Origin: a virus
Direction: 5' to 3' (one strand)
DNA length: 43,683 nucleotides
Virus record (IMG/VR): IMGVR_UViG_3300037333_000005
Location: 1 to 43,683 of that record
Part shown: positions 6,296-13,987 of the stretch, piece after piece
Layout of the letters: every line of letters starts with the position of its first letter
Position numbering within the stretch: the stretch's first letter is position 1
Made by a program: the position numbers and the translations under genes
Notes under the pieces: generated by a model
Database searches by the model: none
Seen by the model: the letters and a program-made list of their open reading frames with translations, nothing else
Told to the model about the DNA's origin: nothing

Positions 6296-8821
6296 ATGAT
6301 TGAAGTTCAGAAACAACTAGAGCAAGAAGCATATGATGTTTCTGTAATTAAGTCTCAAAACTTATTCAATAAGAATGTTGAAGATGGTCGAGGCAGTGAA
6401 ACAAATGAAGGTATTATTCTTATAAAGAGAACGATACCTCCTGTAGCTAACAAAATCAACGAGTATTTAACTTCAAAGTCTTTACGAGGAGCTTCTTTCG
6501 CAACTAGAGAGCCAATTATGGATTATCTAGATAATGAAGAAACTCTAGCTTATATGGTACTTAGTGCTATAATGAACAATACATTAAATACTTGGGGTGG
6601 AAAATATCCTCTATATAATGTACCATTACTTACAGTAGCTAGAAGTATCTTAACATATATTAAACAAGAATACAAACTTGAACTGTTTAAAGGTAAAGCA
6701 CCTAAACTGAATAAATATATTGATGAGAAGTACAGGAAACTTTCAGTACGAAGAAGAACCAACAAGAAGATGATGTTAGGTAAGAAGAAAATGGAGTTAG
6801 GTAATCCTGATAACATTCAAGGTCTTACTTTAGGTATTAATTTGATAGATGCTGTTATTAAATCAAACTCTGGTTTAGTACAAACTGTTGTAATTAAAAC
6901 TAAAGGCAATAAGAAAAGAACACTATTAAGACTTACAGATGCTACTATAGCTATTATAGAGCAGATGAGAGACTTATCTCCATTCTTTACTTACAGTTAT
7001 CCTATATTTGTTGTAAAACCTAAAGAGTGGAAAGAGTTTAGTGGTAATGGAGGTTACTATGGTGACTTTCTAAACATAGACTTAGTTAAAATGCACAATG
7101 ACCGTATAAATCGTAAGATGGTTAAAGGGTATTTTGATGCTCACCCTGAGTTTTCTAAACGATATATGAATATTGTTAATGCAGTACAAAGAGTTCCTTG
7201 GAAAGTAAATACTAAGGTACTAAAGGTTCTTACAGAAGTGTATGATAAACATTTGATTGATTTCACTAAAGAGTATTCACTCATTGGTGGAGTTGCTGAT
7301 GATGACCTTCCAAACCCTTATGATATTGTAACCCTTGTTGAATATGATGAAAACAACAAAGAGCCTTACATTAAGTATAGGGAAGAGATTATGAAACTTG
7401 AAGATAAGTTTAACACACTTAAATCTAAAGGACTTGTAATCAAACTAGCGATGAACACAGCTAGGAAATATAGTAAGTACGAAAATATTTACTTTAGTTA
7501 TCAGGTAGATTTCAGAGGTAGATTATATCCTATCCAACCACACCTTAACCCACAAGGTGCTAAAACAGTAAAGTCTTTACTTATGTTTGCAGAAGGTAAA
7601 CCTTTAGACACAGAAGAGGCAATTAAGTGGTTTAAGATACACGGTGCAAATGTCTTTGGTTATGATAAAGAGTTGTTCCCTGATAGGGTAAGATTAATAG
7701 AGGAGATGACAGATGAAATATGCAAAATTGCACAAGACCCATTGGTTAACACCAAATGGACGGATGCAGATGAACCCTATATATTTCTTGCTTGGTGTTT
7801 TGAGTATGCAGCTTGGATTAGTAATCCTAGGGATTTTAAATCACATATTCCAATAGCACTTGATGCTACTTGTAGTGGTATACAAATATATAGTGGTCTT
7901 ATGAAAGATAATAAGGGAGCTAAGGCTGTCAATGTTGTCAATTCTGACAATAATCAGTCAATAGCTGACATATATGGGGAAGTAGCAACTTGTGTCAATA
8001 AGTACCTAGAGACCTTAGATTACCCTAAGACCTTTGAGTATACAACAAGTGATAAACAATCACACAGTGTAGACTTTGGAGCTATAGGTAATTCAATGGC
8101 TGGTAAGATAAACCGTAAGATTACAAAGAGGAACACTATGACTTTTCCATATAATGTATCTACCTTTGGTATGAAAGACCAGGTTATGGATGACATTATA
8201 GAACCTTATGAAGGCACTAAAAACCAGTTTTGGCTTGAAGGAGCTGAGAAGTGGCAAGTAGCTACTCTGTTATCCAAACTGAACTACAGAGGTATTGGAG
8301 AGGTTGTTGAGGGTGCTGTTGTATGTAGGGACTTCTTGAAGGGCCTTACAAAAGAGGTAGTAGCTAAAGGTAGTCATATATTCTATAAGACTCCTGTGTT
8401 TGGATTCCCTGTTGTACATCGTATTGTAAAATACAAAACAACCAGAGTTACAACAGCATTAGCTAAGTTATCTATAAGAACTCCAACAACCCAGTTGGAT
8501 GGTAAGAAGATGGTTAATGGTATTGCACCTAACTATGTTCATAGTCTTGATGCTACTTTGATGTTCAGAACAGTTGAGAGACTACTACAGAGAGGTGTTA
8601 CAAGCTTTGCTTTGATACACGATAGTTATGGTGTCCACGCTTCCGACACTCCAAAGTTAGCTGAAGAAGTTAGAGAGGCATACATTGAGATATTTGATGA
8701 TACTCCTTTGTATGACTTTGTAGAACAAACAGCACCGTTCAAGGCACTTGAAGTACAGGATATAATGATAAACGATTTAGATTTATCCAGAGTTAGAGAT
8801 AGTGCTTATATATTTAGTTAA
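6296..8821 (+). CDS. Single-subunit phage RNA polymerase (T7 gp1-like)
   Basis: 841 aa (T7 enzyme 883). Transcribes phage genes from phage-specific promoters without sigma factors. The T7-family signatures are clear: DFRGRLYP (about 404-411), IALDATCSGIQ with catalytic D523 (equivalent to T7 D537), KRNTMTFPYNV with K611 and Y619 (T7 K631, Y639), GIAPNYVHSLDA near 740, and FALIHDSYG with catalytic D776 (T7 D812). The block around KWFKIHGANVFGYDKELFPD also parallels T7. The shorter N-terminal domain fits the smaller size. Start ATG has AAGG 8 nt upstream. The first half is more divergent, as expected for the promoter-recognising part. Very secure. Confidence 0.97.
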   Translation: MIEVQKQLEQEAYDVSVIKSQNLFNKNVEDGRGSETNEGIILIKRTIPPVANKINEYLTSKSLRGASFATREPIMDYLDNEETLAYMVLSAIMNNTLNTWGGKYPLYNVPLLTVARSILTYIKQEYKLELFKGKAPKLNKYIDEKYRKLSVRRRTNKKMMLGKKKMELGNPDNIQGLTLGINLIDAVIKSNSGLVQTVVIKTKGNKKRTLLRLTDATIAIIEQMRDLSPFFTYSYPIFVVKPKEWKEFSGNGGYYGDFLNIDLVKMHNDRINRKMVKGYFDAHPEFSKRYMNIVNAVQRVPWKVNTKVLKVLTEVYDKHLIDFTKEYSLIGGVADDDLPNPYDIVTLVEYDENNKEPYIKYREEIMKLEDKFNTLKSKGLVIKLAMNTARKYSKYENIYFSYQVDFRGRLYPIQPHLNPQGAKTVKSLLMFAEGKPLDTEEAIKWFKIHGANVFGYDKELFPDRVRLIEEMTDEICKIAQDPLVNTKWTDADEPYIFLAWCFEYAAWISNPRDFKSHIPIALDATCSGIQIYSGLMKDNKGAKAVNVVNSDNNQSIADIYGEVATCVNKYLETLDYPKTFEYTTSDKQSHSVDFGAIGNSMAGKINRKITKRNTMTFPYNVSTFGMKDQVMDDIIEPYEGTKNQFWLEGAEKWQVATLLSKLNYRGIGEVVEGAVVCRDFLKGLTKEVVAKGSHIFYKTPVFGFPVVHRIVKYKTTRVTTALAKLSIRTPTTQLDGKKMVNGIAPNYVHSLDATLMFRTVERLLQRGVTSFALIHDSYGVHASDTPKLAEEVREAYIEIFDDTPLYDFVEQTAPFKALEVQDIMINDLDLSRVRDSAYIFS

Positions 8822-8832
8822 AGGGTCATTAA

Positions 8833-9033
8833 ATGACAAATAAAGAGAGTGTAAGGATAAATATAGCTGATGCTATAGATAGTGTGCTTATTATGAAAGA
8901 CACAGAGCTTAAATTAAAAGCTTTAGTTGGAATTAAGAAAGTAGTTGATGAATTACAATATGATTTATCCCTACTTATAGGTGAGCAGACAGCTTTAATA
9001 GAAATTAATAAATTACAAAAGAAAGAGAGATAA
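8833..9033 (+). CDS. Hypothetical small helical protein
   Basis: 66 aa, between RNA polymerase and the ssDNA-binding protein with 4-11 nt gaps. Predicted almost entirely alpha-helical, with leucines spaced to form a coiled coil (residues about 10-60, e.g. ELKLKALVGIKKVVDELQ). It could be a dimerising regulator. T7 encodes its host RNA polymerase inhibitor gp2 in this general region, but there is no sequence resemblance that I can see. Confidence 0.65.
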   Translation: MTNKESVRINIADAIDSVLIMKDTELKLKALVGIKKVVDELQYDLSLLIGEQTALIEINKLQKKER

Positions 9034-9037
9034 TAAT

Positions 9038-9679
9038 ATGGCAGCAATTAAAAAGCCCTTTACAATCAAAGGAAGAAAAGTAACAAGTCCTAAAGGACAA
9101 TCATTATGGGCAAAGTTGGATAAACCAGACCGTGAGTACAATGCTAAAGGACAGTATAGTGTCGACCTTGTTTTAGACCCAGGTTGTACTAAAGTTAAAG
9201 CGTTCATTGAGAACCTTGAGGAACTTAGAGATACTGCTATGGAACAAGCTAACAAAGGTAAACCAAAGCCAAAACAATACAAAGCTAGACCAGTATTTAA
9301 AGAAGAGTATGATAAAGATGGTGAAGAAACTGGTAACATTGTATTCAAGTTCAAAATGAACAATGTTGATGATAGAAGAGAAGGTCAAAACAAAGTTGTG
9401 CTGGTAGGTCCAAAAGCTTCTGAAGGTGCTATTCCAATGGTTCAAATTGGTAATGGTAGTGAGATTAGATGTGTTGCATTTGCAAACCCTTACTCTATGG
9501 CTTCTGATAAAACTATAGGTGTTTCACTTATCCTTGAGAAAGTACAACTTATTGAGTTAGTTACATTCGGTGGTAATGATGATTTAGAGGATGAAGATGG
9601 AGAGATTCCTGAAACTACAGATGCTGATGGATTAGCAGATGAAGATGGTGATATTGATGAGGAAAATGGTGACTTCTAG
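9038..9679 (+). CDS. Single-stranded DNA-binding protein (T7 gp2.5-like)
   Basis: 213 aa (T7 gp2.5 232 aa). Coats single-stranded DNA at the replication fork and recruits polymerase and helicase. Supporting features: an OB-fold-like body with phage SSB-type strands (SPKGQSLWAKLDKPDREYN near 20-38; Y-V-L-L strands), and a strongly acidic C-terminal tail (from about 178) ending in Phe, exactly the arrangement T7 gp2.5 uses to contact gp4 and gp5. Position between RNA polymerase and the nuclease/primase genes matches T7. The stop overlaps the next gene's GTG start. Confidence 0.85.
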   Translation: MAAIKKPFTIKGRKVTSPKGQSLWAKLDKPDREYNAKGQYSVDLVLDPGCTKVKAFIENLEELRDTAMEQANKGKPKPKQYKARPVFKEEYDKDGEETGNIVFKFKMNNVDDRREGQNKVVLVGPKASEGAIPMVQIGNGSEIRCVAFANPYSMASDKTIGVSLILEKVQLIELVTFGGNDDLEDEDGEIPETTDADGLADEDGDIDEENGDF

Positions 9680-10071
9680 TGGCTGTTGGGGATATACATA
9701 CAATTAATGTCCCATACTTCATAACTCTTAAAAATAAGCGTTATAGTTGTAATCTAAACAGTTATAAAAACACACACTATAGGACAACTAACGCTATGAA
9801 GAAAGAGTTTAAAGAGCTTATTACAGATGATGTATTAGACCTACCAGTAATGGAAAAGGTCAAGGTACATTTTGTAATGCATTACGAGAACTCTAGGAAA
9901 TTTGATATAGATAACTTCTTATCAATAGTTTCTAAGTTTTCTTGTGATGCTTTAGTTGAGTTAGGAAGACTACCAGATGATAACTTTACACATATTGTAC
10001 AAGTTACAGGAACTGTAGGCTCTCTTGACAGAGACAATCCACATATAGAAATGAGGATAAAAGAAATTTAA
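9679..10071 (+). CDS. RusA-like Holliday junction resolvase
   Basis: 130 aa, start GTG 9679 overlapping the SSB stop (TAGTG). RusA-family enzymes cut four-way junctions. The family's metal-binding pattern is visible: KFDIDNFL (about 75-82, the D-x-D-N motif), SCDALVELGRLPDDN (about 90-104, ending in a DD pair) and a terminal IEMRI strand. It occupies the slot of T7 endonuclease I (gp3), so it probably resolves branched replication and packaging intermediates; this is a non-homologous replacement. Length matches RusA (about 120 aa). Confidence 0.85.
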   Translation: MAVGDIHTINVPYFITLKNKRYSCNLNSYKNTHYRTTNAMKKEFKELITDDVLDLPVMEKVKVHFVMHYENSRKFDIDNFLSIVSKFSCDALVELGRLPDDNFTHIVQVTGTVGSLDRDNPHIEMRIKEI

Positions 10072-10081
10072 AGGAATTAGA

Positions 10082-10168
10082 ATGAACGAAGAATTACTGG
10101 AATACCTTAAATGGTTACAACTAGAGATTATAGAGACTATGAGAATACTCAGAGAGCAGGAGGTGTAG
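10082..10168 (+). CDS. Micro-ORF, 28 aa
   Basis: Begins MNEELLEYLKWLQLEIIE; an acidic amphipathic helix. AAAGGAATTAG precedes the ATG (spacing about 7), and the last codons carry the CAGGAGG ribosome site of the next micro-ORF. The pattern of a start signal and tight packing suggests it is translated. Function unknown. Confidence 0.45.
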   Translation: MNEELLEYLKWLQLEIIETMRILREQEV

Positions 10169-10170
10169 TA

Positions 10171-10266
10171 ATGGAAGATACTAATTATCACGATTTAGCT
10201 GAAATGGTTATACTATGTGGTATATGGCTACAACTAAATCTTGGAGGATGTAAATGTGGAAAATAA
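10171..10266 (+). CDS. Micro-ORF, 31 aa
   Basis: Starts 2 nt after the previous stop and has AGGAGG (10158-10163) about 7 nt upstream, a very strong ribosome site. The sequence MEDTNYHDLAEMVILCGIWL continues with a glycine/cysteine-rich end (GGCKCGK). Its end overlaps the primase-helicase start by 11 nt, and its GGAGG (10243-10247) serves that gene. Function unknown; the middle is hydrophobic. Confidence 0.5.
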   Translation: MEDTNYHDLAEMVILCGIWLQLNLGGCKCGK

Positions 10267-10433
10267 CGAAAGTGAATTTGTTGAACATTGTCCTTGTGAT
10301 TCTTGTGGCTCTTCAGACGCTAATAGCTTATATTCTAATGGTTCTACCTATTGCTTCAATTGCGAAAAGTGGTGCCCACCGTCAGATGATGGAGAGTATA
10401 AAAGACCTCAACAGTCTAAGAAGCTGGTTGTAA
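10254..10433 (+). CDS. Possible overlapping ORF in another frame, 59 aa, membrane-like
   Basis: An ATG at 10254, two bases before the primase start and 6 nt after the same GGAGG, opens another frame of 59 codons. The product begins MWKITKVNLLNIVLVILVAL and continues hydrophobic to about residue 42, as a membrane protein would. It could be an out-of-frame by-product of the cysteine-rich finger codons. I list it as doubtful. Confidence 0.15.
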   Translation: MWKITKVNLLNIVLVILVALQTLIAYILMVLPIASIAKSGAHRQMMESIKDLNSLRSWL

Positions 10434-11881
10434 TGAGTTTAATTGATTATGACTCACAGGCTTTAAAGTCTAGGGCAATACCCAAGAGTTCCACTGAGAA
10501 GTATAGTTATGGTATTGGTAAGTTAGGTAAGGATATTTGTCAAGTAGCTACATACTATGATAAAGAGAAACAACCTGTAGCTCAGAAAATTCGGTTCAAA
10601 GATAAAACCTTTAAGTTCCTTGGAGATACTAAAGAAGCTTTGATGTATGGACAACATCTGTTCAGTTCAGGTGGTAAGAAATTAACAATTACAGAAGGAG
10701 AGATTGATGCTTTAAGTGTTAGCTCTGCTTTTGACAATAAGTATCCTGTTGTATCTATAGCAACAGGTGCTCAAAGTGCTCGTAAAGAGATAGCTAAACA
10801 CCTAGAGTGGATTAGCAGTTTTGATGAGATTTACATCTGGTTTGATAATGATGAACCAGGTCGTAAAGCAACAGAACAAGTATGTAATATACTACCTATC
10901 GAAAAGGTAAGGATAATAAGACATCCAGACTATAAAGATGCTAATGAATTATTAGTATCTAAAGGTAAGCCTAGTATTATTAATGCTTTTTACAATGCAG
11001 AACCATATAAACCTGAAGGTATTTGTGTTCCACTAGATATAATGGAAGAAGCTTTAAAACCTGTTGAAGTTGGCTCTGGTTGGTTCTTTGAGAAACTTAC
11101 AAATATCACTTATGGTAGAAGATTAGGTGAAGTAGTGGCACTAGGTGCTGGAGTATCTGTAGGTAAAACAGATGTTGTAATGCAATCTATAGCTTATGAC
11201 TTGAAACAGAATTACAATGTAGGTACATTTATGTTAGAACAATCAACTAGAGAAACTCTATTAAGAGTAGCTGGTAAAATTGATGGCTGTTTTTATCATT
11301 TACCTAACCAAGAGACTGACCCTAAGAAGCTTGAGGCAACTATAAGGTCTATTAATGGTTTATTTATATATGATAATTTTGGTATGATAGATTGGGAGAC
11401 AATTAGCTCTAAGATAAGATTTATGAAACATAGTTTTGGTGTGCAGTATTTTTATATAGATAATTTAACAGCTTTAAATGCAGCAGCAGATGATGAGCGT
11501 AGAAACTTAGATAAATTAATGGCTGAGGTAGCTGGATTAGCACAAGAGCTTAATATTTGGATACTGGTAGTTAGTCACTTAAACCCTCCTAAAAAAGGAA
11601 ATAGTCACGAAGCTGGTGGTAAGGTTGAGCAGAACCAATTTACTGGGTCTCGTAGTATTATGAGATGGTCTAGTTTAATGTTAGGTGTTGAAAGAAACAC
11701 AATAGCAGAAGATATTGAAGAACGCCAGAAAGGACTTATCAGAGTAATTAAAGATAGGTTTTCAGGAGAGGCTACAGGTCAAACTATTGGTTTTAGATAT
11801 GACACAGATACAGGTACTCTATTAGAGAGTGATGAAATTGACCAGTTAGATGGTTTACAAGATGAAGAAGAGGATTTTTAA
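10256..11881 (+). CDS. Bifunctional primase-helicase (T7 gp4-like)
   Basis: 541 aa from GTG 10256, chosen because GGAGG lies 8 nt upstream; an in-frame TTG at 10241 sits on that ribosome site. T7 gp4 makes RNA primers and unwinds DNA as a hexameric ring. Domains in order: zinc-binding primase finger with CPCDSC and CFNCEKWC (about 13-45); TOPRIM core with ITEGEIDALS (about 143-152) and FDNDEPGRKA (about 196-205); DnaB-type RecA helicase with Walker A GAGVSVGKTD (K304, T305), MLEQSTRET (about 322-330), FYIDNLTAL (about 398-406) and VSHLNPPKKG. The C-terminus is acidic (DEEEDF), as in T7 gp4, where it contacts the polymerase. T7 gp4A is 566 aa. Confidence 0.96.
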   Translation: MENNESEFVEHCPCDSCGSSDANSLYSNGSTYCFNCEKWCPPSDDGEYKRPQQSKKLVVMSLIDYDSQALKSRAIPKSSTEKYSYGIGKLGKDICQVATYYDKEKQPVAQKIRFKDKTFKFLGDTKEALMYGQHLFSSGGKKLTITEGEIDALSVSSAFDNKYPVVSIATGAQSARKEIAKHLEWISSFDEIYIWFDNDEPGRKATEQVCNILPIEKVRIIRHPDYKDANELLVSKGKPSIINAFYNAEPYKPEGICVPLDIMEEALKPVEVGSGWFFEKLTNITYGRRLGEVVALGAGVSVGKTDVVMQSIAYDLKQNYNVGTFMLEQSTRETLLRVAGKIDGCFYHLPNQETDPKKLEATIRSINGLFIYDNFGMIDWETISSKIRFMKHSFGVQYFYIDNLTALNAAADDERRNLDKLMAEVAGLAQELNIWILVVSHLNPPKKGNSHEAGGKVEQNQFTGSRSIMRWSSLMLGVERNTIAEDIEERQKGLIRVIKDRFSGEATGQTIGFRYDTDTGTLLESDEIDQLDGLQDEEEDF

Positions 11882-11882
11882 G

Positions 11883-13727
11883 ATGGCATTAGTATATGAT
11901 TTAGAAACAAATGGTCTCCTTAGACAAACAACAGAGATACATTGTGGAGTTATCTATGATACTAATACACAAACCTCTAAGATGTATAGTTCAAGACCTA
12001 TGAAAGGGACTGATGGTACTATAGATGAAATGCTAGAGATATTACATCAAGCTGATACAATAGTTGGACACAATATAATTAAATTTGATAATGCAGTAAT
12101 TAGAAAACTATATGGTATTGATTTAACCAAAGATTGTAATTGTATTGATACATTAATTTGTAGTAAGCTTATGTATCCTGATATGATGAAAGAAGATGCT
12201 AGAAGATTTGCTATGCCTAGTAAGTTAAAGGGAAGACACTCTTTAGCAGCTTGGGGTTATCGTACAAAGACTATGAAAGATGATTATAGTGGTACTTGGG
12301 ATACATTAAATCAAGAAATGTTTGATTATTGTAGGCAAGATGGTGTTGCAACTAATGCTATCTATGAGAAGTTTCTTGAAAAGGGATTACCACCTCAAGA
12401 AGCCTTAGATTTAGAGAATGGTTTTGCAGATATTATAACACGACAAGAGCTTAGAGGTGTTAAGTTTGATGTTAAATCTGCACAAGCATTACATATAGAG
12501 CTTGAAGAAGCTAAGGAAGAAGCTCATAAAGCACTTATGGAAGCCTTCCCACCATTACCAATCTGGACAAAACAAGTTGAACTTAAAGTCAAGGTTAAGA
12601 AAGATGGTACAAATAGTATGGCATACCAAAAGCAGCTAGATAAAGGCTGTATGTATCACGAAGATACCTTAGAATGGGGTTTTTATGCTACAACAGAGTT
12701 TAAACCTACAAGTGGTAAACATCTTGTGTATTGGATTGAAGAACTTTATGGTAAACAGAAGTGGACTTTAACTGAAAAAGGAACACCTAAAACAGGTGGA
12801 GCTGAAATTACTGAAATGTTTAGTGATAAAGATTGGGCTAAACCATTATTACATTATATGGAAGTTAATAAACTGTTATCACAATTAGCTACAGGTAAAC
12901 AAGCTTGGTTAAATCTAGTTGAAGATGATGGTAGAATTTATGGTTCTGTAGATACTTTAGGTGCTGTAACTCGTAGATGTACACACTCAAGACCTAATAT
13001 GGCTCAAGTACCTTCTGTAGGTGGCTTTAAAGGTGCTGAATGTAGAAAACTATTTGTAGCTCCTAAAGGTTTTAAGATTGTTGGGTGTGATGCAAGTGGC
13101 CTAGAACTGCGTGTATTAGCTCATTTTATGGCTAAATATGATGGAGGAGCTTATGGTAAGACTATCCTCGAAGGTGATATACACACAGCGAACCAAAAAG
13201 CTGCTGGACTTCCTACTAGAAACAACGCAAAAACATTCATCTATGGGTTCTTATATGGAGCTGGAGCTGCAAAGCTTGGTGAAATCGTTGGAGGAGGATT
13301 TAAAGAGGGAGACAAACTTAAAAAAAGATTCCTTAGAAAACTCCCAGCTATCGCAAAGCTTGGAGAAGCTGTTGTTGGAGCTGTTAAAAGGAATGGAACG
13401 CTTAAAGCCTTAGATGGTAATCCTTATATGATTAGAAGTGAACACTCAGCATTGAATGTGTTACTTCAAGGTGCTGGTGCATTGGTTATGAAATACTGGT
13501 TGATTGAATATGATAAACAATTACAATCAGAGTTTAAGGTTGGAGAAGATTATGAGTTTGTGTTAAATATACACGATGAAGCTCAGGTAGAGTGTAGAGC
13601 TGAGATTGCTGAGAGAGTAGGAGAGATTGCTGAAAAGGCTTTTGAAACTATTACAGAGCAAATTGGTTTTAGAATTAAATTAGAAGGTGAAGCAAAGATA
13701 GGAGATACTTGGTATGATACACATTAA
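11883..13727 (+). CDS. DNA polymerase, family A (T7 gp5-like)
   Basis: 614 aa from ATG 11883; GAGG lies 9 nt upstream. An upstream in-frame GTG (11850) would overlap the helicase gene. Replicates phage DNA with 3'-5' proofreading. Exonuclease: YDLETNGLL (D6, E8), GHNIIKFDN (about 61-69), YCRQDGVATN (about 151-160). Polymerase: motif A DASGLELR (D403), motif B RNNAKTFIYGFLYGAG (R446, K450, Y454), motif C HDE (564-566). Motif B is nearly identical to T7, including the Tyr that T7 has at 526. Shorter than T7 gp5 (704 aa), partly from reduced insertions. Bases 13140-13412, which hold motif B, use codons unlike the rest of the gene (see findings). Confidence 0.97.
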   Translation: MALVYDLETNGLLRQTTEIHCGVIYDTNTQTSKMYSSRPMKGTDGTIDEMLEILHQADTIVGHNIIKFDNAVIRKLYGIDLTKDCNCIDTLICSKLMYPDMMKEDARRFAMPSKLKGRHSLAAWGYRTKTMKDDYSGTWDTLNQEMFDYCRQDGVATNAIYEKFLEKGLPPQEALDLENGFADIITRQELRGVKFDVKSAQALHIELEEAKEEAHKALMEAFPPLPIWTKQVELKVKVKKDGTNSMAYQKQLDKGCMYHEDTLEWGFYATTEFKPTSGKHLVYWIEELYGKQKWTLTEKGTPKTGGAEITEMFSDKDWAKPLLHYMEVNKLLSQLATGKQAWLNLVEDDGRIYGSVDTLGAVTRRCTHSRPNMAQVPSVGGFKGAECRKLFVAPKGFKIVGCDASGLELRVLAHFMAKYDGGAYGKTILEGDIHTANQKAAGLPTRNNAKTFIYGFLYGAGAAKLGEIVGGGFKEGDKLKKRFLRKLPAIAKLGEAVVGAVKRNGTLKALDGNPYMIRSEHSALNVLLQGAGALVMKYWLIEYDKQLQSEFKVGEDYEFVLNIHDEAQVECRAEIAERVGEIAEKAFETITEQIGFRIKLEGEAKIGDTWYDTH

Positions 13728-13863
13728 TAGAGATAAAGTTTTAGGTAATATTCAAGCTAAGACTAAGAAGTATAGGAAGAAGATAGAGGATGGAGGCTTT
13801 GCAGATGAAGTAAATACTTTACTGTCTATTGTAGTTATGGAGATAGATAATGGTATACATTAA
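13714..13863 (+). CDS. Small ORF, 49 aa
   Basis: Starts inside the 3' end of the polymerase gene (14-nt overlap) with GGAG about 9 nt upstream. The sequence MIHINRDKVLGNIQAKTKKY has a basic first half and a hydrophobic helical C-terminus (TLLSIVVMEIDNGIH). It overlaps the next small ORF by 14 nt. No family is recognised. Packing and a good ribosome site support expression. Confidence 0.55.
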   Translation: MIHINRDKVLGNIQAKTKKYRKKIEDGGFADEVNTLLSIVVMEIDNGIH

Positions 13864-13987
13864 AACAAGACAAGAATATAAAGATAAATATATACCTAAT
13901 ACTACAAATACTAAATGTGCAATGCAGATAGCTAGTGTTATAGATGAAATCTTTAATGATATGGAGGTTAATAATGCAACAAAATAG
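13850..13987 (+). CDS. Small ORF, 45 aa
   Basis: Overlaps both the previous ORF and the nrdA start (14 nt each). GGAG lies about 7 nt before the ATG. Sequence begins MVYIKTRQEYKDKYIPNTTN and ends in an acidic helix with the nrdA ribosome site GGAGG (13963-13967) in its last codons. Function unknown; likely a translated coupling gene between polymerase and RNR. Confidence 0.5.
   Translation: MVYIKTRQEYKDKYIPNTTNTKCAMQIASVIDEIFNDMEVNNATK

Noticed and set aside
9013-9445. Minus-strand open frames over the SSB gene
   Set aside because: Antisense shadows in AT-rich DNA; the plus-strand SSB has family features and an acidic tail.
13138-13413. 91-codon open frame inside the DNA polymerase gene, + strand
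   Set aside because: It is a shadow frame opened by the GGA-rich codon patch. It has no ribosome site, and the polymerase frame is clearly conserved here.
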